58,576 bases of DNA from Dyella acidiphila (GTDB taxonomy: Bacteria; Pseudomonadota; Gammaproteobacteria; Xanthomonadales; Rhodanobacteraceae): the NCBI RefSeq assembly GCF_014863405.1, contig NZ_JACZZA010000017.1, forward strand, positions 1 to 58,576, written 5' to 3'. Under the pieces are notes generated by a model, which did no database searches, was not told the origin of the DNA, and worked only from the letters and a program-made list of their open reading frames with translations. Position numbers and translations under genes: made by a program. This document shows, piece after piece, positions 16,014 through 27,586 of this stretch. Within the stretch, counting starts at the first letter, position 1. The number at the start of each line of letters is the position of its first letter.

Positions 16014-16715
16014 TTACGGGCCGCCGATCCAACGGGCGAGCATGAAGGCGGCGGCGGATGCCAGGCCGCCGACGAATACGGTCTGCAATGCGCCGCGCAG
16101 CATGCTGATGCCAGTGAAGCGGCTTTTGGCGGCACCGAATAAGGCCAGGGCCAGCAGTGTGCAGATGACGGATACGCGCAGTGCGGGCTGCAGGCCGTCG
16201 ATCAGCATGTATGGGGTGAGCGGCACCAGGCCGCCGATGATGTAGGCGCCGCCGATGGTGAGTGCGCTGCGCAGGGCGCGGCCGGGCTCTGGTTTATCCA
16301 GGCCTAGTTCGTAGCGCATCATGAAATCGACCCAGGCATCGTGGTCTTGATGGAAGTGTTCGAGCACGGGTTTGCAGGCTTCGCGGGTGAGGCCGTATTG
16401 GCCGAAGATCTGCACGATTTCCTGTTCTTCTTCGCGGGCGAGTTCGCGCACTTCGCGTAGCTCGCGGCGGCGTTCGGCGTCGTAGTGATCGGCGTCGCCG
16501 CGTGCGGCGAGGTAGCCGCCCAAGCCCATGGCGATGGCGCCAGCGGCAATTTCCGCTACGCCGGCTACGACTACCACTTTGCTGGCTACGGCAGCGCCGG
16601 AGAGGCCGGCGGCGAGTGCGAAGGGAACGGTGAGGCCGTCGGCCATGCCGATGACGAGGTCGCGGACAACGTCGGAGGCGGTGAAGTGTTTTTCGGTGTG
16701 GCGGTGTTTGGCCAT
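16014..16715 (-). CDS. VIT1/CCC1-family transporter
   Basis: The start is taken at ATG 16713-16715 (MAKHRHTEKHFTASDVVRDL), giving 233 residues; the longer upstream frame has no conserved sequence. The DVVRDLVIGMADGLTVPFALAAGLSG segment is the hallmark first helix of the vacuolar iron transporter family. A hydrophilic metal-binding helix pair (about 70-130, rich in Glu/His) follows, and three further membrane segments end at FMLARWIGG. Family members move Fe(II) or Mn(II) across membranes. The cation here is not determinable. Confidence 0.88.
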   Translation of the reverse strand: MAKHRHTEKHFTASDVVRDLVIGMADGLTVPFALAAGLSGAAVASKVVVVAGVAEIAAGAIAMGLGGYLAARGDADHYDAERRRELREVRELAREEEQEIVQIFGQYGLTREACKPVLEHFHQDHDAWVDFMMRYELGLDKPEPGRALRSALTIGGAYIIGGLVPLTPYMLIDGLQPALRVSVICTLLALALFGAAKSRFTGISMLRGALQTVFVGGLASAAAFMLARWIGGP

Positions 16716-16845
16716 GGGCGAGGCTCCGGGGAACCGCGCTAATTTAGCGGGTGATGTTGATGCGTGTAGGCAATGAGAAGCGCACGCATTGTTGTTTGCA
16801 GTGCGGGCGTGCGCTGCTTGCCGCTGAGCCAAAGATCACCCCAAC

Positions 16846-16926
16846 CGTCATCCCGGCGAAGGCCGGGACCCAGCGACTTGAAACACCCCAAAAGACACTG
16901 GGTCCCGGCCTTCGCCGGGATGACGG
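16846..16926. repeat. Hairpin repeat, family C (CGTCATCCCGGCGAAGG type)
   Basis: CGTCATCCCGGCGAAGGCCG and its inverted copy CGGCCTTCGCCGGGATGACG flank a short spacer, with GGGACCCAG/CTGGGTCCC extending the stem. It is a long perfect hairpin between the VIT and 2OG-oxygenase genes. Confidence 0.85.
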
Positions 16927-16951
16927 GGTTGAGGGTTCAAGAAAACAGCTG

Positions 16952-17047
16952 CGTAGGTTGGGTTAAGCGGAGCGTAACCCAACGATGTCGCTACGAAGAC
17001 AGATCGTTGGGTTACCCCGGATCAAGTCCGGGGTAACCCAACCTACG
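16952..17047. repeat. Hairpin repeat, family A, copy 2 (with nested hairpin)
   Basis: The outer arms are GTAGGTTGGGTTA and TAACCCAACCTAC. The right arm holds an extra nested stem, CCCCGGATC/AAGTCCGGGG, where copy 1 has GCTGCGC. Copy 3 carries the equivalent nested stem in its left arm. With family C it fills the gap 16716-17065. Confidence 0.8.
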
Positions 17048-17065
17048 GGTACATGCGTGCGCGGT

Positions 17066-18013
17066 TTAGATCAGCTTGATCTCGCGCAGCCGCTGCATCA
17101 GGTAATCGTGCGAGCTGATGGCACCTTCGTAGCGGCGCGGGTTATCCGGCGTAATGCACTGGGGCAGCGGGTCGAGCATCACGTCCGGATTCGGATGCAG
17201 GAAGTACGGCACCGAATAGCGCGGTTTGCGGGCGTTGTTGTTCTGCGGGTTCACCACGCGGTGGGTGGTGGACGGATACACGTGGTTGGTCAGGCGCTGC
17301 AGCATGTCGCCGATGTTCACCACGATGGCGTCGCCTTCGGTGGTGATGGGCAGCCAGTTGCCTTCGCGGGTGAGCACTTCCAGCCCTTCGGCGCTGGCGC
17401 CTACCAGCAGGGTGATGAAGTTGATGTCTTCGTGGGCGCCCGCGCGCACGTTGGGGATGTTTTCTTCGACAATCGGCGGGTAATGGATCGGGCGCAGGAT
17501 GGAGTTGCCCTGGTCGATCTTGTCTTCGAAGTAGTCTTCCGGCAGCTCGATATGCAGGGCCAATGCACGCAGCACGCGGCTGCCGAGCAGGTCCAGCGCC
17601 TGGAACAGTTCGTAGCCGTGTTCGTGGAAACCGGGCACTTCGGCTGGCCAGATATTGGGTGGCATCACGTCGGCGAATTGGGAATCGCGCTCGATCTCGC
17701 GCCCGATATGCCAGAACTCTTTCAGGTCCGGATAGCGGCTGTCTTTGGCGGTTTCGATCTTGAAGGGGGTGTAGCCGCGTGCGCCGCCGGTGCCGGGCAC
17801 GTGGTATTTCATCTTGGTTTCGCTGGGCAGCGCGAAGAAGCGCTGGAAGGCGTCGTAGGCGCCGTCGATCTGCTGCGCGGTAATGCCATGGCCGCTGATG
17901 CCGCAGAAACCGAATTCACGGTAGGCGGCGCCGAGCTCGGCCACGAAGGCCTCGCGGTCGGTGTCGAAACGACGGATGTCGAGGGTCGGAACCTTTTTGA
18001 TGGGCGTGTCCAT
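17066..18013 (-). CDS. Isopenicillin N synthase-like 2-oxoglutarate/Fe(II) oxygenase
   Basis: The start is taken at ATG 18011-18013 (MDTPIKKVPTLDIRRFDTD), giving 315 residues. The N-terminal DIOX_N-like part includes FGFCGISGHG. The Fe ligands are in GAHEDINFITLL (HxD) and STTHRVVNP (distal His). The co-substrate Arg/Ser motif appears as KPRYSVPYFLHP. Bacterial members are mostly of unknown substrate, so no product is claimed. It is flanked by hairpin repeats and is probably monocistronic. Confidence 0.9.
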   Translation of the reverse strand: MDTPIKKVPTLDIRRFDTDREAFVAELGAAYREFGFCGISGHGITAQQIDGAYDAFQRFFALPSETKMKYHVPGTGGARGYTPFKIETAKDSRYPDLKEFWHIGREIERDSQFADVMPPNIWPAEVPGFHEHGYELFQALDLLGSRVLRALALHIELPEDYFEDKIDQGNSILRPIHYPPIVEENIPNVRAGAHEDINFITLLVGASAEGLEVLTREGNWLPITTEGDAIVVNIGDMLQRLTNHVYPSTTHRVVNPQNNNARKPRYSVPYFLHPNPDVMLDPLPQCITPDNPRRYEGAISSHDYLMQRLREIKLI

Positions 18014-18180
18014 AAGTGCTTCCACAGGTGAGCGTGCGGTCAATTGGTTGTTCCGCCACCGCAGGGGCGGTGCACGTCGGGCCTTAGGAATCTGTCCGGG
18101 TAATGGCTGGACAGGCTCCCCTCCTTGGCGACCTGGGTTCTGGCTGTAGCGCCGGCCCGTTTCGGGCGGGCGCTACTGGT

Positions 18181-19539
18181 TCACGAGCGTTCGGCTGCGG
18201 ATTTTACGACGGCGGCCAGCTGTTCTGCCAATTTCTGCACTTCGGCCCCGTCGGAGGCCTCGATGGTGACGCGCACCATCGGTTCGGTGCCGGAGGCGCG
18301 CAGCACCACGCGGCCGCGGCCCTTGAGCACCTGCTCGGTCTGCGCCAGCGCATCCTGCACGGCCTTGCTGCCGAGGGCCTCGCGGGCGCCCTCGGCGCGC
18401 ACGTTGATCATCACTTGCGGCAGTTTGTGCAGGCCCTGGCGGGCGTCGGCCAGATCCAGGTCTTCGCCCTTCAGCGCTTCGAGCACGGCCAGCGCGGCAA
18501 CGATGCCGTCGCCGGTGGTGGCGCGATCCAGGCACAGCAAGTGGCCGGAGGTTTCGCCGCCCAGCACGCCGCCGTGTTCTTTCAGCTTTTGCAGCACGAA
18601 GCGGTCGCCGACGTTGGCGCGGATCAGGTCCACGTTGATCTCGGCCAGCGCGAGTTGCAGGCCGTAGTTGCTCATCAGGGTGCCCACTACCGGGCCCTGC
18701 AGCATGCCGCGCCTATGCCAGCTGTGGGCCAGCACGTAGAGCATGTCGTCGCCGTCGCCGAGCACGCCGTTGCGATCCACCATCTGCACGCGGTCGCCAT
18801 CGCCATCGAAAGCGAAGCCGATATCCGCGTTATGCGCCAGCACCGCCTGCTGTACGGCGTGCGGGTGCATGGAGCCGACTTTGTCGTTGATGTTGAAGCC
18901 GTCGGGGCGATCGCCGATCACGTGCAATTCGGCGCCGAGTTCGGCAAACACTTTGGGCGCGACTTGGTAGGTGGCGCCGTGCGCGCAGTCCAGCACGATT
19001 TTCATGCCGGCCAGGCTGAAATCTTCCGGCACGGTGGATTTGCAGAATTCGGCGTAGCGGGTGATGGCGTCGGTTACGCGCACCACCTTGCCCAGGTGTT
19101 CGGAATCGACGGTGGCGAATTCGGCTTCCACTTCGCGCTCGATCGCTTCTTCGACCTCATCGGAGAGTTTTTCGCCGTGGGTGGAGAAGAACTTGATGCC
19201 GTTGTCGTAGTGCGGGTTATGTGAAGCGCTGATCACAATGCCGGCGTCGGCGCGCAGGCTGCGCGTGAGGTAGGCGACGGCGGGCGTGGGCATGGGGCCG
19301 AACAGGCGCACGTCCGCACCGGCGGCGGCCAGGCCGGCTTCCAGGGCGGATTCGAACATGTAGCCGGAGACGCGGGTGTCCTTGCCGATCAGCACCATCG
19401 GGCGGCCCGGTCTTTTGCGCTGCGAGTGCAGCACCACGCCGAGGGCGCGGCCGAGGCGCAGCATGAAGTCGGCGCTGATGGGCCATTGGCCGACGCGCCC
19501 GCGGATGCCATCGGTACCGAAGTATTTGCGCTGACTCAT
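18181..19539 (-). CDS. glmM: Phosphoglucosamine mutase
   Basis: GlmM converts glucosamine 6-phosphate to glucosamine 1-phosphate on the way to UDP-GlcNAc for peptidoglycan and LPS. The start is ATG 19537-19539 ([14 protein letters not shown]), giving 452 residues, normal for the family. The phosphoserine loop is [15 protein letters not shown] (about residue 104), the Mg site [12 protein letters not shown] (about 246) and the phosphate-binding loop [12 protein letters not shown] near the C-terminus. The order glmM-folP is conserved in many gammaproteobacteria and is kept here. Confidence 0.97.
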   Translation of the reverse strand: MSQRKYFGTDGIRGRVGQWPISADFMLRLGRALGVVLHSQRKRPGRPMVLIGKDTRVSGYMFESALEAGLAAAGADVRLFGPMPTPAVAYLTRSLRADAGIVISASHNPHYDNGIKFFSTHGEKLSDEVEEAIEREVEAEFATVDSEHLGKVVRVTDAITRYAEFCKSTVPEDFSLAGMKIVLDCAHGATYQVAPKVFAELGAELHVIGDRPDGFNINDKVGSMHPHAVQQAVLAHNADIGFAFDGDGDRVQMVDRNGVLGDGDDMLYVLAHSWHRRGMLQGPVVGTLMSNYGLQLALAEINVDLIRANVGDRFVLQKLKEHGGVLGGETSGHLLCLDRATTGDGIVAALAVLEALKGEDLDLADARQGLHKLPQVMINVRAEGAREALGSKAVQDALAQTEQVLKGRGRVVLRASGTEPMVRVTIEASDGAEVQKLAEQLAAVVKSAAERS

Positions 19540-19616
19540 GGGGTCCTGCCTTTTTGCTGTTTTTGTTTTGCCATCCTCAATGGCGAGGGGCGCGGCGATA
19601 TTCACCTACTTTAGAC

Positions 19617-19642
19617 GTCATTCCCGCGAAGGCGGGAATGAC
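19617..19642. repeat. Hairpin repeat, family B, short copy
   Basis: GTCATTCCCGC and GCGGGAATGAC form one hairpin between glmM and folP. It may also serve as a weak terminator for folP. Confidence 0.7.
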
Positions 19643-19698
19643 ATCGGGCGAGAGTGACGTTTTACCGGTGAACTACCCTTTAACCCGCTACCCAATAC

Positions 19699-20604
19699 TT
19701 AATCGTCGTCCGGCCAGCGCGGCATTGTCGGCGTATCCCGCCGTTCCGGCTGGTCGCCCGACTGCACGGCATGCCACACCTTCAGCGCATCCACGCTGGC
19801 GGCCACATCGTGTACCCGCACCATGCGCGCACCGCGCTGCACGGCGATCAGCGCCGCAGCTACCGAGCCGGCGGCGCGGTCGGCCGCCTGCTCGCGACCG
19901 GTAAGCGTGCCGATCATGGATTTGCGCGACAGCCCCACATAGACCCCGCTGCCCAGATCGCCGAAGCGCTCCAGCCGGCGCAGCAGGGCCAGGTTGTGTT
20001 CCAGGTCTTTGCCGAAGCCGAAGCCGGGGTCGACCATCACTTTGCGCCGGTCGATGCCGGCCAGTTCGCAGGCGAACAGGCGGTCGGTGAGGAAGCGGTG
20101 CACTTCGCCCACAACGTCGTCGTAATGCGGCGCATCCTGCATGCTGCGCGGCTCGCCCTGCATGTGCATCAGGCATACCGGCACGCGCAGTTCGGCGGCG
20201 GCATCCAGCGCGCCTTCGCGGCGCAGGGCGTAGATGTCGTTGATCATGCCCGCACCGGCGGCCACGGCCGCGCGCATCACTTCGGGCTTGGAGGTGTCGA
20301 TGGCGATCGGCAGGCTGGTGCGGGCGATGAGCTGTTCGATCACCGGCAGCACCCGCTGCAATTCATCGGCAACGGAGACATCGGCCGCACCGGGGCGGGT
20401 GGATTCGCCGCCGATATCGAGCATGTCCGCGCCCTCTTCCGCCATGCGCAAACCATGCGCCACGGCGGCCTCGGTATCGGCAAACTGGCCGCCGTCGGAA
20501 AACGAATCCGGCGTGACATTGATGATGCCGACCACGCGCGGGCGATCCAGCGTCAGCGCGCGGCCGTTGCAATCGAGCACGGTGGCGAACAGGTCCGTCG
20601 ACAT
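19699..20604 (-). CDS. folP: Dihydropteroate synthase
   Basis: FolP condenses p-aminobenzoate with 6-hydroxymethyl-dihydropterin pyrophosphate in folate synthesis and is the sulfonamide target. The 301-residue protein has both signatures: VVGIINVTPDSFSDGGQF near residue 24 and MLDIGGESTRPGA near residue 60. IAIDTSKPEV, VMVDPGFGFGKD and VGLSRKSMIG are also present. A hydrophilic Pro/Arg-rich tail of about 20 residues is extra. It lies 6 nt downstream of orn and upstream of glmM. Confidence 0.97.
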   Translation of the reverse strand: MSTDLFATVLDCNGRALTLDRPRVVGIINVTPDSFSDGGQFADTEAAVAHGLRMAEEGADMLDIGGESTRPGAADVSVADELQRVLPVIEQLIARTSLPIAIDTSKPEVMRAAVAAGAGMINDIYALRREGALDAAAELRVPVCLMHMQGEPRSMQDAPHYDDVVGEVHRFLTDRLFACELAGIDRRKVMVDPGFGFGKDLEHNLALLRRLERFGDLGSGVYVGLSRKSMIGTLTGREQAADRAAGSVAAALIAVQRGARMVRVHDVAASVDALKVWHAVQSGDQPERRDTPTMPRWPDDD

Positions 20605-20610
20605 GCTGGC

Positions 20611-21171
20611 TTACTCCGCGCCGCTAAGCGGTCCCATGAATTGGCGGTAGTAGCGCAGCTCGTCGATCGAATCGCGGATGTCGGAGAGCGCGGTGTGCGC
20701 CGATTCCTTGGCAAAGCCGCGGCAGATCGCCGGGGCCCAGCGGCGCGCCAGTTCCTTCAGGGTGGACACGTCGAGATTGCGGTAATGGAAGTAGCGTTCC
20801 AGCAAGGGCATCTGCCGATGCATGAAGCGGCGATCCTGGCAGATGGAGTTGCCGCACATCGGCGACTTGCCGGTGGGGATCCACTGGCGCAGGAATTCCA
20901 GGGTGGCCCGCTCGGCTTCGGCATGGGTGACGCTGGAGGTAACCACCTGGTCCCACAGGCCGGAGCGGCGGTGCTGGTTGCGGTTCCAGGTATCCATCCG
21001 CTCCAGGCGCTCTTCCTCGTGGCGGATGGCGAAGACAGGGCCCTCGGCCAGAATGACCAGATCCTTGTCGGTGACGATGGTGGCGATTTCCAAGATGGAA
21101 TCGTTGTCGGTATCCAGACCGGTCATTTCCAGGTCGATCCAGATAAGGTTGTCTTCGTTGGCTTGGCTCAT
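20611..21171 (-). CDS. orn: Oligoribonuclease
   Basis: Orn degrades 2-5-nt RNA and pGpG to mononucleotides and is usually essential in gammaproteobacteria. The start is ATG 21169-21171, giving 186 residues. The DEDDh acids are visible in [14 protein letters not shown], in [10 protein letters not shown]...AE, and in [18 protein letters not shown]. It is divergent from sbcB with an 83-nt spacer that must hold both promoters. Confidence 0.97.
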   Translation of the reverse strand: MSQANEDNLIWIDLEMTGLDTDNDSILEIATIVTDKDLVILAEGPVFAIRHEEERLERMDTWNRNQHRRSGLWDQVVTSSVTHAEAERATLEFLRQWIPTGKSPMCGNSICQDRRFMHRQMPLLERYFHYRNLDVSTLKELARRWAPAICRGFAKESAHTALSDIRDSIDELRYYRQFMGPLSGAE

Positions 21172-21254
21172 GCTTCCTCCCGGAAGCGCGCAGTCTAGCA
21201 AAGCGGCCCAGCCGGTATAGGGATGGCCATTGCCGCTGTCCGCTTCATGCGATC

Positions 21255-22709
21255 ATGCCCGGCATGCATACCCTGTTCTGGCACGACTACGAGACCTTCG
21301 GCACGGATTCGCGGCGGGACCGGCCGGTGCAATTCGCCGGTATCCGCACCAACCTGGAGCTGGAGATTGTCGAGGAGCCGGTGATGTTCTACGGCAAGCC
21401 GCCGCGGGAGATGCCGCCCAGCCCGATGTCCTGCCTGATCACCGGCATCACGCCGCAAAAGGCCGAGCAGGAAGGCGTGATCGAAGCCGAATTTGCCGCA
21501 CGCGTGCACGAGCAGCTGGCGGCGCCGGGCACCTGCGGGGTGGGCTATAACTCGCTGCGTTTCGACGACGAATTTTCGCGCCAGCTGTTCTACCGCAATT
21601 TCTTCGAGCCGTATGCGCGCGAATGGGAAAACGGCAATTCGCGCTGGGATTTGATCGATCTGGTGCGCATGTGCGCGGCGCTGCGCCCGGAAGGCATCGT
21701 GTGGCCCACCTATGAGGATGGGGTACCGAGCTTCCGGCTGGAGCATCTGGCCACCGCCAACCATCTGCAGCAGGAGCGCGCGCACGATGCCTTGTCGGAC
21801 GTGCATGCGCTGATCGGCCTGGCCCGGCTGATCCGTGCGCGCCAGCCGCGCCTGTGGGAGTGGCATTACGCACTGCGCCGCAAGCAGCGCGTGTTCGAGC
21901 TGCTGGATGTGACCAGCATGACGCCGCTGGTGCATGTGTCGTCGCGCTATCCGTCCAGCCGCCATTGCCTGGCGGTGATCGTGCCGCTGGCGGTGCACCC
22001 TGCCCGCTCCGGTGAAATTATTGTGTACGACCTGGCCCAGGACCCGAGCGACCTGCTCAGCCTGGAGCCCGCGGAAATCGCCGACCGCATGTTCACCCCG
22101 CGCGCCGACCTGCCCGAAGGGGTGGAGCGGATTCCGCTGCGCACCGTGCATGCCAACCGCTCGCCGGCCCTGGCGCCGCTGTCGGCGCTGAAGGGTGTGG
22201 ACATGCAGCGCCTGCAGCTGGATCTGGACCAGTGCCTGGCGCATGCGCAAACGCTGCGCGCGGCAACCGGCCTGGCCGACAAGCTGCGCAAGGTCTTCAA
22301 GCACGCGGCCGACCTGCCGCCGCCGGAAGATCCGGAGCTGGCCTTGTATAGCGGCTTTCTGCCCGACAGCGACAAGCGCCTGCTGCGCGAGGTACGCGCA
22401 ACGCCAGCCGCACAGCTGGGGCAAAACGCGTTTACGTTCCGCGATTCCCGCTATGCGGAATTGCTGTTCCGCTATCGCGCACGCAACTGGCCGGAAAGCT
22501 TGTCGGCCGAGGAACGCGAGCGCTGGGAAAACTTCCGCAGCGCGCGGCTTAGCCGCCCCACGCCACTCACGGTGCAGACGCTGGGCGATTACTTCGAAGA
22601 GCTCAAGGCGCTGCGCCAGGATCCTGCCCACACTGACAAGCTCGCCCTGCTGGATCACTTGCAGGCCTGGGGCGAACAGCTCGCCGCCGAAACCGGTATT
22701 GCCGCCTGA
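21255..22709 (+). CDS. sbcB: Exodeoxyribonuclease I
   Basis: ExoI digests single-stranded DNA 3' to 5' in repair and recombination. The 484-residue protein is normal size. The N-terminal DEDDh exonuclease has FWHDYETFGTDSRRDRPVQFAG, VGYNSLRFDDEF and HDALSDVHALIGL. The SH3-like and C-terminal helical domains follow. The start may be ATG 21255 or, more likely by homology to MHTLFWHDYE-type starts, ATG 21264. Confidence 0.95.
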   Translation: MPGMHTLFWHDYETFGTDSRRDRPVQFAGIRTNLELEIVEEPVMFYGKPPREMPPSPMSCLITGITPQKAEQEGVIEAEFAARVHEQLAAPGTCGVGYNSLRFDDEFSRQLFYRNFFEPYAREWENGNSRWDLIDLVRMCAALRPEGIVWPTYEDGVPSFRLEHLATANHLQQERAHDALSDVHALIGLARLIRARQPRLWEWHYALRRKQRVFELLDVTSMTPLVHVSSRYPSSRHCLAVIVPLAVHPARSGEIIVYDLAQDPSDLLSLEPAEIADRMFTPRADLPEGVERIPLRTVHANRSPALAPLSALKGVDMQRLQLDLDQCLAHAQTLRAATGLADKLRKVFKHAADLPPPEDPELALYSGFLPDSDKRLLREVRATPAAQLGQNAFTFRDSRYAELLFRYRARNWPESLSAEERERWENFRSARLSRPTPLTVQTLGDYFEELKALRQDPAHTDKLALLDHLQAWGEQLAAETGIAA

Positions 22710-22728
22710 ACCACGGAATCGACATCGC

Positions 22729-23415
22729 ATGCCAAGCACGTACTTCACCCCTGCCACCTTCAAGTTTCTGCGCGCCCTGGCGCGCAATAACAATCGCGAA
22801 TGGTTTCTCAAGCACAAGGCCGAATACGAGCGCGATGTACGCGATCCGTTCCTGCAGCTGATTACCGATGTGCAGGCGCCGCTGGCGAAGATCAGCAAGC
22901 ACTTTCGCGCCGATCCGCGCAAGAACGGCGGTTCGCTGTTTCGCATTTATCGCGATACGCGTTTTTCGGGGGATAAGGATCCGTACAAGCCCTGGGCCAG
23001 TGCGCGCTTCTTTCACGAACGGCGGCATGAGATTCCGGCGCCGTCGTTTTATCTGCATGTCCAGCCGGGGGATTGTTTTATTGGCGGCGGGATGTGGCAT
23101 CCGGAGGCGGATGCGCTGAAGCGGATTCGCGCGTTTCTTGCCGATAATCCGGCGGCGTGGAAGCGGGCCACGCAGAGCAAGTCATTCGGCGAGCATTTTG
23201 AGTTTTGGGGGGAATCGCTGTCGCGGCCGCCGCGTGGTTACGATCCGGAGCATGAGTTGATCGGGGATTTGAAGCGCAAGGATTTTGCGGCGGGGGAAGG
23301 GTTTGAGGAATCGCTGGCGTGTTCGGCGGAGTTGTTGCCGTTTATGGTCGATCGGTACAAGAAGGTTGCGCCGATGATTGATTATTTGTGTGCGGCGCAG
23401 GAGTTGGATTTTTAG
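22729..23415 (+). CDS. DUF2461-family protein
   Basis: The protein has 228 residues from ATG 22729, 19 nt after sbcB and in a different frame. The N-terminus YFTPATFKFLRALARNNNREWF, the motif FRIYRDTRFSGDKDPYKPW and the GGGMWHPEADAL segment are typical of DUF2461. The family is common next to DNA metabolism genes but has no settled function. Codon composition shifts to G/T-richer usage toward the 3' end, just before the repeat array. Confidence 0.9.
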   Translation: MPSTYFTPATFKFLRALARNNNREWFLKHKAEYERDVRDPFLQLITDVQAPLAKISKHFRADPRKNGGSLFRIYRDTRFSGDKDPYKPWASARFFHERRHEIPAPSFYLHVQPGDCFIGGGMWHPEADALKRIRAFLADNPAAWKRATQSKSFGEHFEFWGESLSRPPRGYDPEHELIGDLKRKDFAAGEGFEESLACSAELLPFMVDRYKKVAPMIDYLCAAQELDF

Positions 23416-23429
23416 CTTTTTCTGTGCCC

Positions 23430-24045
23430 CACAGGTGGAGAGGGAGCACAGCTCTCCGCTCTTCCTCCTCTCCCCTTTGGGGAGAGGATCGAGGTGAGGG
23501 GGCACGCTCGCGGTGATCGAGATCAGAGCGCTGCTTTGAATGCACATCTTCGCGAGGTTGACCCCTCACCCCAGCCCTCTCCCCGGAGGGGAGAGGGGGC
23601 AGAGCTTCCTGCTCGTTATCCTCTTTCTCGTGATGGGATAGGCGCAGTTCCACGCTCTTCCTCCTCTCCCCTTTGGGGAGAGGATCGAGGTGAGGGGGAC
23701 ACGCTCGCGGTGATCGAGATTAGAGCGATGCTTTGAATGCACATCTTCGCGAGGTTGGCCCCTCACCCCAGCCCTCTCCCCGGAGGGGAGAGGGAGCAGG
23801 GCTTCCTGCTCGTTATCCTCTTTCTCGTGATGAGATGGGCGCAGTTCCACGCTCTTCCTCCTCTCTCCGGATGGCAAAGGGAGCACAGCTCTCCGCTCTT
23901 CCTCCTCTCCCCTGCGGGGAGAGGATCGAGGTGAGGGGGACACGCTCGCGGTGATCTAGATTAGAGCGATGCTTTGAATGCACATCTTCGCGAGGTTGGC
24001 CCCTCACCCCAGCCCTCTCCCCGAAGGGGAGAGGGAGTAGGTCGG
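23430..24045. repeat. Array of about 200-nt repeat units built from G/C-rich hairpins
   Basis: Three units begin with the same 17-nt motif GCTCTTCCTCCTCTCCC at 23458, 23654 and 23895, so the spacing is 196 and 241 nt; the longer unit has an extra partial copy near 23850. Each unit holds CTCCCC..GGGGAG hairpins, the bridge ACGCTCGCGGTGATC and a TTGAATGCACATCTTCGCG segment. Translated frames through it are shadows. With the family A copy at 24076 it fills the gap between the DUF2461 gene and lysS. Confidence 0.88.
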
Positions 24046-24075
24046 CGTTTTTTCCGCGCGCTCGTGAGGCGGCCG

Positions 24076-24170
24076 CGTAGGTTGGGTTATTCCGGACTTG
24101 ATCCGGGGGTAACCCAACGATGTTGCTACGAAGAAAGATCGTTGGGTTACGCTGCGCTAACCCAACCTAC
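24076..24170. repeat. Hairpin repeat, family A, copy 3
   Basis: CGTAGGTTGGGTTATTCCGG opens the element and GCTAACCCAACCTAC closes it. The nested stem (TCCGGACTTGATCCGGG) is in the left arm, the mirror of copy 2. It ends 17 nt from the lysS stop and may end lysS transcripts. Confidence 0.8.
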
Positions 24171-24187
24171 AGGGGCGGTGCGCGCCT

Positions 24188-25705
<1,518 letters not shown>

Positions 25706-25814
25706 GGAGATCCCAGTTGCAGCCGACGCTCGTGCCAATGGCCGAACGCCTTGTTATGCATCGCTTGATTGTGAAAACAATGCGGGTGGCGATTCTTGGC
25801 AGAACAGCCCCCCG

Positions 25815-26141
25815 TCAATCACCCTTGTGGAACACCTGCTTGACCGCATGCCACCCCTGCGCGGCACCGTGTCCGATATCGCGGCCGACGTTGGCAGCGC
25901 CATGCCCCACCGTTCTGGCGGCATTGGCGGTGCCGTGGCCGACTGTCCTGGCGGCATCGGCCGTACCGTGACCGACCGTCCTGGCGGCGTCGGCGGTGCC
26001 GTGCCCCACGTCGCGGGCGCCATTGCCGATCGCATGACCGGCATCCTTGGCATCCTGCTTTACGGTCTGGCCGGCTGCGTCGGCGCAGCACGCGAAGGCA
26101 AAGCACAGTAGCAGGATTGCGCAGATCTGCTTGCGGTTCAT
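25815..26141 (-). CDS. Secreted protein with 11-residue tandem repeats
   Basis: The 108-residue protein has a signal peptide (MNRKQICAILLLCFAFACCA), then a region that repeats a unit close to DAARTVGHGTA at least three times, flanked by degenerate units (DVGHG, NVGRDIGHG), ending AVKQVFHKGD. At the DNA level the repeat is about 33 nt. The regular small/amphipathic pattern suggests an elongated helical or filament-like periplasmic protein. No family is recognised. It separates lysS and prfB on the same strand. Confidence 0.75.
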   Translation of the reverse strand: MNRKQICAILLLCFAFACCADAAGQTVKQDAKDAGHAIGNGARDVGHGTADAARTVGHGTADAARTVGHGTANAARTVGHGAANVGRDIGHGAAQGWHAVKQVFHKGD

Positions 26142-26178
26142 GCCATGTCTCCGTATTCGCGTCCGAGGTTACCCGAGG

Positions 26179-27304
<1,126 letters not shown>

Positions 27305-27586
27305 GGTGGGATGAACCTGATGTGGCGGCGCCCGGGCGGGCGCGAATCAAACGGTAATGCTAGCAAATCGGCTGTTGAGGCGCCTAGCGGGCCGGGCTGT
27401 GGGGAGGCCTGCCTGCGCCGGAATGACGGGCGGGTGAGATTGCAGCTTTTTTTTCCAACCAACGCAGCACACAAGAAACAGCGCCAAAACCGCAACAATT
27501 TGCTCGTTGCTGTCATATGTGAATAAGGATTCAATAGCCGCGGCCTGGACGTCCCCGCCCCACGTTGTGAACCATAGGAGTTGGTT

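Noticed and set aside
23430-24045. Possible CRISPR array
   Set aside because: Units are about 200 nt with internal hairpins and no short identical repeats separated by unique spacers, and no cas genes are present. It is a hairpin repeat array.
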